In this document: piece by piece, positions 21,311-34,111 of the stretch
How the letters are laid out: every line of letters starts with the position of its first letter
Numbering within the stretch: the first letter of the stretch is position 1
Origin: Nematostella vectensis
Lineage: Eukaryota; Cnidaria; Anthozoa; Actiniaria; Edwardsiidae
Assembly: GCF_932526225.1 (NCBI RefSeq)
Contig: NC_064041.1
Span: 16,615,888-16,679,887, forward strand
Direction: 5' to 3'
Length of the DNA stretch: 64,000 nucleotides
Made by a program: the position numbers and the translations under genes
Notes under the pieces: generated by a model
What the model saw: the letters and a program-made list of their open reading frames with translations, nothing else
Database searches by the model: none
Told to the model about the DNA's origin: nothing

Positions 21311-22062
21311 CAGCTTTTAAAAAGGTCAACTGTTTGTTGACACTTAAAAGCCTACAATAATCACTGACTCCAGACATGCGCAGTACTATGTTGCTGCCCC
21401 TTTAAAGTAAAATACAGCTTTACTTAGTCAGCGTAGACAAAATTGCGGATTTTGTCAATATTCTAATACGAAGATGTCAATATTCTCCCCCCTTACGTCT
21501 TCATTTCTATTTATTTTATGCTTTTCACATGATACCAAAACAGCGTCTTTTTTCTTCGCTAATTTGATGTCATGTACACAATAAAAGAGATGCGCCCGTG
21601 CGCATGGCGAGTCCCCAAGGGACCCAAGACGCCCAAATAGACCTCTATTTTTTGTCATCCACAATCTCGGCGAGCTGTGCGTGGCGTAACCGTATTACAG
21701 GCCTGGGATCCTGGTTATTGTCCTCCCCATTAATGCGCGGGTTGGGATAACCTTGCAAGAGTGTTGTACAGCATATTCGCTCGGAAATATCGGTGCTTGG
21801 GGCCTTCGGGTTCTTTACAGCCTTCCGTAAAAGCCTTGTGCTGCCATACCGATTGGGTAATCCGTATGTATGGTTTCCGTTTTGTTCTTCAGACCGGGTT
21901 CGATCCCAGGCCAATGGGCTTTTTTTTAGTTCGTTTTTTTTTCTTTGTGCTGGACCCCCTTAATCCTGATAGGTTTTGCGCAAAAATAATAAAAAAAAGT
22001 GAGTTTGCAAAATAAGCTTGCTAGATTTATTGATTATATGTATTCAATTTGTTCCTGGGAAG
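21305..22062. repeat. Monomer 8, right part after LINE
   Basis: Starts with the second TATTCA (21305-21310), then continues the monomer in phase. Type A hairpin cluster and GC block follow. B box 21897-21907 intact. Private change AATACGAAG near 21467. Confidence 0.95.
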
Positions 22063-24070
22063 TTAACAAAAAACACAAAGCAAAGAGTTTGAGGAAGTAA
22101 ACAAGTATGTGAACTTTAATGTTCTATTTGAAGGGGTGCATTTTGTACAGGGAAGCATACATAGAATGCTTAACTGGTGGAGAGGGAAGAGGTAAAAGTT
22201 TATTGAGCAAAATTTCAACAATAGCAGGGGGAAGAGAGGGGCACTCTCTTCATACAATATTGCAGTTGTTACCTATTATTAAATAAGTTTGTAACATGTC
22301 TTTGTTTATTAAGCAAGGTCTATTTCTGAGACAAGCAAACTCAAGTAAGGCTGTTGAAATAACAGGTGAGTGTTAAAGGAAAAACAATTATCTGATTAGA
22401 AAACTACTGTAGATTCCTTTGCACCAAAATAAGAACAAACTTCATTTTGTTTGTTATTTATGAGGAACGAGATGAGCTCTACAAAGCCATAAAGAAATAT
22501 GTATTGCTCATCTAAATTATACAAGTAAATAATAATATTAAAAAAGAACTACTGTAAGTAATTAGAGTGGTTTTCATTAACCCGTGAAACAAAGTGTGAT
22601 AGTTAAACGGTAATAGTTAGTAAAACACAAAAAAGTACAATAGAATCAGATCACCACAAAGTGTAATACGCTAAAGCGTAGTTCACGGGTTAATGAAGGT
22701 TTTGACATTTCAACCTTACATCCACATGAAAGTAATGACTAATATCGAGTGCCCTACAGTAAGTGTTTTGCAGTCAAGTTGTTTTCTGTTAGTAGGTAAA
22801 AAAATATTCTAAATAATAGTAATCATAGCTATGGTCACCACTAACACATATAGAACTTGTAATGAAAAGAAAGAAAAAAAAATATATATATATGCAGTCA
22901 AACAACAGAATTGCATGATAACCTTGAATATATTGAATAAAGGACTGCAAAAAACCTTCTTTTGTACTAGTTGCTTGAATTGACCCTTGGCTATTTTTAG
23001 CTGAATTCCCCTCCCCCTCTAAATAAGAAAATAATAATAATAATAGAACAAAACTAAAAAGAAAACAAACACAACAGAGACCCCCCACCAACAATTTTGA
23101 TTTCTTTTACTTTCCTTTAAAAGGGGAGTGTCATGGTTAAGAGATTTGCAATAGCTCTAGAGCCCTGACACAATGAACTTCAGTGAAATTCTAATACTGA
23201 CTTATGAGCTTTTGGTACATGTGGCAGACTTTAAACAAAACAAAAAAAAATGACCACAAACTGTCAATTAACATAGTTTTCAATATAATATTGCATATTA
23301 TTTAATAAGGTATTCACAGCTTTTAAAAAGGTCAACTGTTTGTTGACACTTAAAAGCCTACAATAATCACTGACTCCAGACATGCGCAGTACTATGTTGC
23401 TGCCCCTTTAAAGTAAAATACAGCTTTACTTAGTCAGCGTAGACAAAATTGCGGATTTTGTCAATATTCTAATATGAATATGTCAATATTCTCCCCACTT
23501 ACGTCTTTATTTCTATTTATGTTATGCTTTTCACATGATACCAAAACAGCGTCTTTTTTCTTCGCTAATTTGATGTCATGTACACAATAAAAGAGATGCG
23601 CCCGTGCGCATGGCGAGTCCCCAAGGGACCCAAGACGCCCAAATAGACCTCTGTTTTTTGTCATCCACAATCTCGGCGAGCTGTGCGTGGCGTAACCGTA
23701 TTACAGGCCTGGGATCCTGTTTATTGTCCTCCCCATTAATGCGCGGGTTGGGATAACCTTGCAAGAGTGTTGTACAGCATATTCGCTCGGAAATATCGGT
23801 GCTTGGCGCCTTCGGGTTCTTTACAGCCTTCCGTAAAAGCCTTGTGCTGCCATACCGATTGGGTAATCCGTATGTATGGTTTCCGTTTTGTTCTTCAGAC
23901 CGGGTTCGATCACAGGCCAATGGGCTTTTTTTTTAGTTCGTTTTTTTTTTCTTTGTGCTGGACCCCCTTAATCCTGATAGGTTTTGCGCAAAAATAATAA
24001 AAAAAAGTGAGTTTGCAAAATAAGCTTGCTAGATTTATTGATTATATGTATTCAATTTGTTCCTGGGAAG
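22063..24070. repeat. Monomer 9, S/E chimera (S1)
   Basis: MITE 22581-22689. S-type markers up to about 23530 (CCCCACTTACG, GTTATGC), then E-type markers from about 23651 (CTGTTTTTTG, CCTGTTTATTG, CTTGGCGCC). B box position 23903-23913 reads GGTTCGATCAC (mutated). Confidence 0.93.
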
Positions 24071-26076
24071 TTAACAAAAAACACAAAGCAAAGAGTTTGA
24101 GGAAGTAAACAAGTATGTGAACTTTAATGTTCTATTTGAAGGGGTGCATTTTGTACAGGGAAGCATACATAGAATGCTTAACTGGTGGAGAGGGAAGAGG
24201 TAAAAGTTTATTGAGCATAATTTCAACAATAGCAGGGGGAAGAGAGGGGCACTCTCTTCATACAATATTGCAGTTGTTACCTATTATTAAATAAGTTTGT
24301 AACATGTCTTTGTTTATTAAGCAAGGTCTATTTCTGAGACAAGCAAACTCAAGTAAGGCTGTTGAAATAACAGGTGAGTGTTAAAAGAAAAACAATTATC
24401 TGATTAGAAAACTACTGTAGATTCCTTTGCACCAAAATAAGAACAAACTTCATTTTGTTTGTTATTTATGAGGAACGAGATGAGCTCTACAAAGCCATAA
24501 AGAAATATGTATTGCTCATCTAAATTATACAAGTAAATAATAATATTAAAAAAGAACTACTGTAAGTATCTAGAGTGGTTTTCATTAACCCGTGAAACAA
24601 AGTGTGATAGTTAAACGGTAATAGTTAGTAAAACACAAAAAAGTACAATAGAATCAGATCACCACAAAGTGTAATACGCTAAAGCGTAGTTCACGGGTTA
24701 ATGAAGGTTTTGACATTTCAACCTTACATCCACATGAAAGTAATGCCTAATATCGAGTGCCCTACAGTAAGTGTTTTGCAGTCAAGTTGTTTTCTGTTAG
24801 TAGGTAAAAAAATATTCTAAATAATAGTAATCATAGCTATGGTCACCACTTACACATATAGAACTTGTAATGAAAAGAAAGAAAAAAAAAATATATATAT
24901 GCAGTCAAACAACAGAATTGCATGATAACCTTGAATATATTGAATAAAGGACTGCAAAAAAACATCTTTTGTACTAGTTGCTTGAATTGACCCTTGGCTA
25001 TTTTTAGCTGAATTCCCCTCCCCCTCTAAATAAGAAAATAATAATAATAATAGAACAAAACTAAAAAGAAAACAAACACAACAGAGACCCCCCACCAACA
25101 ATTTTGATTTCTTTTACTTTCCTTTAAAAGGGGAGTGTCATGGTTAAGAGATTTGCAATAGCTCTAGAGCCCTGACACAATGAACTTCAGTGAAATTCTA
25201 ATACTGACTTATGAGCTTTTGGTACATGTGGGAGACTTTAAACAAAACAAAAAAAAATGACCACAAACTGTCAATTAACATAGTTTTCAATATAATATTG
25301 CATATTATTTAATAAGGTATTCACAGCTTTTAAAAAGGTCAACTGTTTGTTGACACTTAAAAGCCTACAATAATCACTGACTCCAGACATGCGCAGTACT
25401 ATATTGCTGCCCCTTTAAAGTAAAATACAGCTTTTCTTAGTCAGCGTAGACAAAATTGCGGATTTTGTCAATATTCTAATATGAATATGTCAATATTCTC
25501 CCCACTTACGTCTTTATTTCTATTTATGTTATGCTTTTCACATGATACCAAAACAGCGTCTTTTTTCTTCGCTAATTTGATGTCATGTACACAATAAAAG
25601 AGATGCGCCCGTGCGCATCGCGAGTCCCCAAGGGAACCAAGACGCCCAAATAGACCTCTATTTTTTGTCATCCACAATCTCGGCGAGCTGTGCGTGGCGT
25701 AACCGTATTACAGGCCTGGGATCCTGGTTATTGTCCTCCCCATTAATGCGCGGGTTGGGATAACCTTGCAAGAGTGTTGTACAGCATATTCGCTCGGAAA
25801 TATGGGTGCTTGGGGCCTTCGGGTTCTTTACAGCCTTCCGTAAAAGCCTTGTGCTGCCATACCGATTGGGTAATCCGTATGTATGGTTTCCGTTTTGTTC
25901 TTCAGACCGGGTTCGATCCCAGGCCAATGGGCTTTTTTTTAGTTCGTTTTTTTTTCTTTGTGCTGGACCCCCTTAATCCTGATAGGTTTTGGGCAAAAAT
26001 AATAAAAAAAAAGTGAGTTTGCAAAATAAGCTTGCTAGATTTATTGATTATATGTATTCAATTTGTTCCTGGGAAG
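24071..26076. repeat. Monomer 10, type S2
   Basis: MITE 24589-24697. Second hairpin has TTTTCTT (one pair lost), GCGCATCGCGAG, ATATGGGTG, TTTTGGGCAA. B box 25910-25920 intact. Confidence 0.95.
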
Positions 26077-28083
26077 TTAACAAAAAACACAAAGCAAAGA
26101 GTTTGAGGAAGTAAACAAGTATGTGAACTTTAATGTTCTATTTGAAGGGGTGCATTTTGTACAGGGAAGCATACATAGAATGCTTAACTGGTGGAGAGGG
26201 AAGAGGTAAAAGTTTATTGAGCATAATTTCAACAATAGCAGGGGGAAGAGAGGGGCACTCTCTTCATACAATATTGCAGTTGTTACCTATTATTAAATAA
26301 GTTTGTAACATGTCTATGTTTATTAAGCAAGGTCTATTTCTGAGACAAGCAAACTCAAGTAAGGCTGTTGAAATAACAGGTGAGTGTTAAAAGAAAAACA
26401 ATTATCTGATTAGAAAACTACTGTAGATTCCTTTGCACCAAAATAAGAACAAACTTCATTTTGTTTGTTATTTATGAGGAACTAGATGAGCTCTACAAAG
26501 CCATAAAGAAATATGTATTGCTCATCTAAATTATACAAGTAAATAATAATATTAAAAAAGAACTACTGTAAGTATCTAGAGTGGTTTTCATTAACCCGTG
26601 AAACAAAGTGTGATAGTTAAACGGTAATAGTTAGTAAAACACAAAAAAGTACAATAGAATCAGATCACCACAAAGTGTAATACGCTAAAGCGTAGTTCAC
26701 GGGTTAATGAAGGTTTTGACATTTCAACCTTACATCCACATGAAAGTAATGCCTAATATCGAGTGCCCTACAGTAAGTGTTTTGCAGTCAAGTTGTTTTC
26801 TGTTAGTAGGTAAAAAAATATTCTAAATAATAGTAATCATAGCTATGGTCACCACTTACACATATAGAACTTGTAATGAAAAGAAAGAAAAAAAAAATAT
26901 ATATATATGCAGTCAAACAACAGAATTGCATGATAACCTTGAATATATTGAATAAAGGACTGCAAAAAAACATCTTTTGTACTAGTTGCTTGAATTGACC
27001 CTTGGCTATTTTTAGCTGAATTCCCCTCCCCCACTAAAAAAGAAAATAATAATAATAATAGAACAAAACTAAATAGAAAACAAACACAACAGAGACCCCC
27101 ACCAACAATTTTGATTTTTTTTACATTCCTTTAAAAGGGGAGTGTCATGGTTAAGAGATTTGCAATAGCTCTAGAGCCATGACACAATGAACTTCAGTGA
27201 AATTCTAATACTGACTTATGAGCTTTTGGTACATGTGGGAGATTTTAAACAAAACAAAAAAAATGACCACAAACTGTCAATTAACATAGTTTTCAATATA
27301 ATATTGCATATTATTTAATAAGGTATTCACAGCTTTTAAAAAGGTCAACTGTTTGTTGACACTTAAAAGCCTACAATAATCACTGACTCCAGACATGCGC
27401 AGTACTATATTGCTGCCCCTTTAAAGTAAAATACAGCTTTACTTAGTCAGTGTAGACAAAATTGCGGATTTTGTCAATATTCTAATATGAATATGTCAAT
27501 ATTCTCCCCCCTTACGTATTTATCTCTATTTATTTTATGATTTTCACATGATACCAAAACAGCGTCTTTTTTCTTCGCTAATTTGATGTCATGTACACAA
27601 TAAAAGAGATGCGCCCGTGCGCATGGCGAGTCCCCAAGGGACCCAAGACGCCCAAATAGACCTCTGTTTTTTGTCATCCACAATCTCGGCGAGCTGTGCG
27701 TGGCGTAACCGTATTACAGGCCTGGGATCCTGTTTATTGTCCTCCCCATTAATGCGCGGGTTGGGATAACCTTGCAAGAGTGTTGTACAGCATATTCGCT
27801 CGGAAATATCGGTGCTTGGCGCCTTCGGGTTCTTTACAGCCTTCCGTAAAAGCCTTGTGCTGCCATACCGATTGGATAATCCGTATGTATGGTTTCCGTT
27901 TTGTTCTTCAGACCGGGTTCGATCACAGGCCAATGGGCTTTTTTTTTAGTTCGTTTTTTTTTTCTTTGTGCTGGACCCCCTTTATCCTGATAGGTTTTGC
28001 GCAAAAATAATAAAAAAAAGTGAGTTTGCAAAATAAGCTTGCTAGATTTATTGATTATATGTATTCAATTTGTTCCTGGGAAG
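26077..28083. repeat. Monomer 11, type E
   Basis: MITE 26595-26703. E markers CTATATTGC, GTCAGTGTAG, CTTGGCGCC. Private ACGTATTTATC near 27516. GATTGGATAATCC in the cassette head, shared with monomers 23 and 24. B box position 27916-27926 mutated (ATCAC). Confidence 0.95.
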
Positions 28084-30091
28084 TTAACAAAAAACACAAA
28101 GCAAAGAGTTTGAGGAAGTAAACAAGTATGTGAACTTTAATGTTCTATTTGAAGGGGTGCATTTTGTACAGGGAAGCATACATAGAATGCTTAACTGGTG
28201 GAGAGGGAAGAGGTAAAAGTTTATTGAGCATAATTTCAACAATAGCAGGGGGAAGAGAGGGGCACTCTCTTCATACAATATTGCAGTTGTTACCTATTAT
28301 TAAATAAGTTTGTAACATGTCTTTGTTTATTAAGCAAGGTCTATTTCTGAGACAAGCAAACTTAAGTAAGGCTGTTGAAATAACAGGTGAGTGTTAAAAG
28401 AAAAACAATTATCTGATTAGAAAACTACTGTAGATTCCTTTGCACCAAAATAAGAACAAACTTCATTTTGTTTGTTATTTATGAGGAACGAGATGAGCTC
28501 TACAAAGCCATAAAGAAATATGTATTGCTCATCTAAATTATACAAGTAAATAATAATATTAAAAAAGAACTACTGTAAGTATCTAGAGTGGTTTTCATTA
28601 ACCCGTGAAACAAAGTGTGATAGTTAAACGGTAATAGTTAGTAAAACACAAAAAAGTACAATAGAATCAGATCACCACAAAGTGTAATACGCTAAAGCGT
28701 AGTTCACGGGTTAATGAAGGTTTTGACATTTCAACCTTACATCCACATGAAAGTAATGCCTAATATCGAGTGCCCTACAGTAAGTGTTTTGCAGTCAAGT
28801 TGTTTTCTGTTAGTAGGTAAAAAAATATTCTAAATAATAGTAATCATAGCTATGGTCACCACTTACACATATAGAACTTGTAATGAAAAGAAAGAAAAAA
28901 AAAATATATATATATGCAGTCAAACAACAGAATTGCATGATAACCTTGAATATATTGAATAAAGGACTGCAAAAAAACATCTTTTGTACTAGTTGCTTGA
29001 ATTGACCCTTGGCTATTTTTAGCTGAATTCCCCTCCCCCTCTAAATAAGAAAATAATAATAATAATAGAACAAAACTAAAAAGAAAACAAACACAACAGA
29101 GACCCCCCACCAACAATTTTGATTTCTTTTACTTTCCTTTAAAAGGGGAGTGTCATGGTTAAGAGATTTGCAATAGCTCTAGAGCCCTGACACAATGAAC
29201 TTCAGTGAAATTCTAATACTGACTTATGAGCTTTTGGTACATGTGGCAGACTTTAAACAAAACAAAAAAAAATGACCACAAACTGTCAATTAACATAGTT
29301 TTCAATATAATATTGCATATTATTTAATAAGGTATTCACAGCTTTTAAAAAGGTCAACTGTTTGTTGACACTTAAAAGCCTACAATAATCACTGACTCCA
29401 GACATGCGCAGTACTATGTTGCTGCCCCTTTAAAGTAAAATACAGCTTTACTTAGTCAGCGTAGACAAAATTGCGGATTTTGTCAATATTCTAATATGAA
29501 TATGTCAATATTCTCCCCACTTACGTCTTTATTTCTATTTATGTTATGCTTTTCACATGATACCAAAACAGCGTCTTTTTTCTTCGCTAATTTGATGTCA
29601 TGTACACAATAAAAGAGATGCGCCCGTGCGCATCGAGAGTCCTCAAGGGAACAAAGACGCCCAAATAGACCTCTATTTTTTGTCATCCACAATCTCGGCG
29701 AGCTGTGCGTGGCGTAACCGTATTACAGGCCTGGGATCCTGGTTATTGTCCTCCCCGTTAATGCGCGGGTTGGGATAACCTTGCAAGAGTGTTGTACAGC
29801 ATATTCGCTCGGAAATATCGGTGCTTGGGGCCTTCGGGTTCTTTACAGCCTTCCGTAAAAGCCTTGTGCTGCCATACCGATTGGGTAATCCGTATGTATG
29901 GTTTCCGTTTTGTTCTTCAGATCGGGTTCGATCCCAGGCCAATGGGCTTTTTTTTAGTTCGTTTTTTTTTTCTTTGTGCTGGTCCCCCTTAATCCTGATA
30001 GGTTTTGCGCAAAAATAATAAAAAAAAGTGAGTTTGCAAAATAAGCTTGCTAGATTTATTGATTATATGTATTCAATTTGTTCCTGGGAAG
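28084..30091. repeat. Monomer 12, type S3
   Basis: MITE 28602-28710. S3 markers GCATCGAGAG, CCCCGTTAATG, CAGATCGGG. Shares CAAACTTAAGT near 28360 only with monomer 13, so the two look like a recent single-monomer duplication. B box 29925-29935 intact. Confidence 0.95.
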
Positions 30092-32099
30092 TTAACAAAA
30101 AACACAAAGCAAAGAGTTTGAGGAAGTAAACAAGTATGTGAACTTTAATGTTCTATTTGAAGGGGTGCATTTTGTACAGGGAAGCATACATAGAATGCTT
30201 AACTGGTGGAGAGGGAAGAGGTAAAAGTTTATTGAGCATAATTTCAACAATAGCAGGGGGAAGAGAGGGGCACTCTCTTCATACAATATTGCAGTTGTTA
30301 CCTATTATTAAATAAGTTTGTAACATGTCTTTGTTTATTAAGCAAGGTCTATTTCTGAGACAAGCAAACTTAAGTAAGGCTGTTGAAATAACAGGTGAGT
30401 GTTAAAAGAAAAACAATTATCTGATTAGAAAACTACTGTAGATTCCTTTGCACCAAAATAAGAACAAACTTCATTTTGTTTGTTATTTATGAGGAACGAG
30501 ATGAGCTCTACAAAGCCATAAAGAAATATGTATTGCTCATCTAAATTATACAAGTAAATAATAATATTAAAAAAGAACTACTGTAAGTATCTAGAGTGGT
30601 TTTCATTAACCCGTGAAACAAAGTGTGATAGTTAAACGGTAATAGTTAGTAAAACACAAAAAAGTACAATAGAATCAGATCACCACAAAGTGTAATACGC
30701 TAAAGCGTAGTTCACGGGTTAATGAAGGTTTTGACATTTCAACCTTACATCCACATGAAAGTAATGCCTAATATCGAGTGCCCTACAGTAAGTGTTTTGC
30801 AGTCAAGTTGTTTTCTGTTAGTAGGTAAAAAAATATTCTAAATAATAGTAATCATAGCTATGGTCACCACTTACACATATAGAACTTGTAATGAAAAGAA
30901 AGAAAAAAAAAATATATATATATGCAGTCAAACAACAGAATTGCATGATAACCTTGAATATATTGAATAAAGGACTGCAAAAAAACATCTTTTGTACTAG
31001 TTGCTTGAATTGACCCTTGGCTATTTTTAGCTGAATTCCCCTCCCCCTCTAAATAAGAAAATAATAATAATAATAGAACAAAACTAAAAAGAAAACAAAC
31101 ACAACAGAGACCCCCCACCAACAATTTTGATTTCTTTTACTTTCCTTTAAAAGGGGAGTGTCATGGTTAAGAGATTTGCAATAGCTCTAGAGCCCTGACA
31201 CAATGAACTTCAGTGAAATTCTAATACTGACTTATGAGCTTTTGGTACATGTGGCAGACTTTAAACAAAACAAAAAAAAATGACCACAAACTGTCAATTA
31301 ACATAGTTTTCAATATAATATTGCATATTATTTAATAAGGTATTCACAGCTTTTAAAAAGGTCAACTGTTTGTTGACACTTAAAAGCCTACAATAATCAC
31401 TGACTCCAGACATGCGCAGTACTATGTTGCTGCCCCTTTAAAGTAAAATACAGCTTTACTTAGTCAGCGTAGACAAAATTGCGGATTTTGTCAATATTCT
31501 AATATGAATATGTCAATATTCTCCCCACTTACGTCTTTATTTCTATTTATGTTATGCTTTTCACATGATACCAAAACAGCGTCTTTTTTCTTCGCTAATT
31601 TGATGTCATGTACACAATAAAAGAGATGCGCCCGTGCGCATCGAGAGTCCTCAAGGGAACAAAGACGCCCAAATAGACCTCTATTTTTTGTCATCCACAA
31701 TCTCGGCGAGCTGTGCGTGGCGTAACCGTATTACAGGCCTGGGATCCTGGTTATTGTCCTCCCCGTTAATGCGCGGGTTGGGATAACCTTGCAAGAGTGT
31801 TGTACAGCATATTCGCTCGGAAATATCGGTGCTTGGGGCCTTCGGGTTCTTTACAGCCTTCCGTAAAAGCCTTGTGCTGCCATACCGATTGGGTAATCCG
31901 TATGTATGGTTTCCGTTTTGTTCTTCAGATCGGGTTCGATCCCAGGCCAATGGGCTTTTTTTTAGTTCGTTTTTTTTTTCTTTGTGCTGGTCCCCCTTAA
32001 TCCTGATAGGTTTTGCGCAAAAATAATAAAAAAAAGTGAGTTTGCAAAATAAGCTTGCTAGATTTATTGATTATATGTATTCAATTTGTTCCTGGGAAG
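30092..32099. repeat. Monomer 13, type S3
   Basis: MITE 30610-30718. Nearly identical to monomer 12 by eye, including CAAACTTAAGT. B box 31933-31943 intact. First unit of the S3-E-E-S2-E block. Confidence 0.95.
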
Positions 32100-34111
32100 T
32101 TAACAAAAAACACAAAGCAAAGAGTTTGAGGAAGTAAACAAGTATGTGAACTTTAATGTTCTATTTGAAGGGGTGCATTTTGTACAGGGAAGCATACATA
32201 GAATGCTTAACTGGTGGAGAGGGAAGAGGTAAAAGTTTATTGAGCATAATTTCAACAATAGCAGGGGGAAGAGAGGGGCACTCTCTTCATACAATATTGC
32301 AGTTGTTACCTATTATTAAATAAGTTTGTAACATGTCTTTGTTTATTAAGCAAGGTCTATTTCTGAGACAAGCAAACTCAAGTAAGGCTGTTGAAATAAC
32401 AGGTGAGTGTTAAAAGAAAAACAATTATCTGATTAGAAAACTACTGTAGATTCCTTTGCACCAAAATAAGAACAAACTTCATTTTGTTTGTTATTTATGA
32501 GGAACGAGATGAGCTCTACAAAGCCATAAAGAAATATGTATTGCTCATCTAAATTATACAAGTAAATAATAATATTAAAAAAGAACTACTGTAAGTATCT
32601 AGAGTGGTTTTCATTAACCCGTGAAACAAAGTGTGATAGTTAAACGGTAATAGTTAGTAAAACACAAAAAAGTACAATAGAATCAGATCACCACAAAGTG
32701 TAATACGCTAAAGCGTAGTTCACGGGTTAATGAAGGTTTTGACATTTCAACCTTACATCCACATGAAAGTAATGCCTAATATCGAGTGCCCTACAGTGAG
32801 TGTTTTGCAGTCAAGTTGTTTTCTGTTAGTAGGTAAAAAAATATTCTAACTAATAGTAATCATAGCTATGGTCACCACTTACACATATAGAACTTGTAAT
32901 GAAAAGAAAGAAAAATATATATATATATATATATATGCAGTCAAACAACAGAATTGCATGATAACCTTGAATATATTGAATAAAGGACTGCAAAAAAACA
33001 TCTTTTGTACTAGTTGCTTGAATTGACCCTTGGCTATTTTTAGCTGAATTCCCCTCCCCCACTAAAAAAGAAAATAATAATAATAATAGAACAAAACTAA
33101 ATAGAAAACAAACACAACAGAGACCCCCACCAACAATTTTGATTTTTTTTACTTTCCTTTAAAAGGGGAGTGTCATGGTTAAGAGATTTGCAATAGCTCT
33201 AGAGCCATGACACAATGAACTTCAGTGAAATTCTAATACTGACTTATGAGCTTTTGGTACATGTGGGAGACTTTAAACAAAACAAAAAAAATGACCACAA
33301 ACTGTCAATTAACATAGTTTTCAATATAATATTGCATATTATTTAATAAGGTATTCACAGCTTTTAAAAAGGTCAACTGTTTGTTGACACTTAAAAGCCT
33401 ACAATAATCACTGACTCCAGACATGCGCAGTACTATATTGCTGCCCCTTTAAAGTAAAATACAGCTTTACTTAGTCAGTGTAGACAAAATTGCGGATTTT
33501 GTCAATATTCTAATATGAATATGTCAATATTCTCCCCCCTTACGTCTTTATCTCTATTTATTTTATGATTTTCACATGATACCAAAACAGCGTCTTTTTT
33601 CTTCGCTAATTTGATGTCATGTACACAATAAAAGAGATGCGCCCGTGCGCATGGCGAGTCCCCAAGGGACCCAAGACGCCCAAATAGACCTCTGTTTTTT
33701 GTCATCCACAATCTCGGCGAGCTGTGCGTGGCGTAACCGTATTACAGGCCTGGGATCCTGTTTATTGTCCTCCCCATTAATGCGCGGGTTGGGATAACCT
33801 TGCAAGAGTGTTGTACAGCATATTCGCTCGGAAATATCGGTGCTTGGCGCCTTCGGGTTCTTTACAGCCTTCCGTAAAAGCCTTGTGCTGCCATACCGAT
33901 TGGGTAATCCGTATGTATGGTTTCCGTTTTGTTCTTCAGACCGGGTTCGATCACAGGCCAATGGGCTTTTTTTTTAGTTCGTTTTTTTTTTCTTTGTGCT
34001 GGACCCCCTTAATCCTGAGAGGTTTTGCGCAAAAATAATAAAAAAAAGTGAGTTTGCAAAATAAGCTTGCTAGATTTATTGATTATATGTATTCAATTTG
34101 TTCCTGGGAAG
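32100..34111. repeat. Monomer 14, type E
   Basis: MITE 32618-32726. Longer AT tract (about 32914-32936). CTACAGTGAGTG and TTCTAACTAATAG shared with monomers 15, 17, 20 and 21. Private CCTGAGAGG near 34015. B box position 33944-33954 mutated. Confidence 0.95.
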
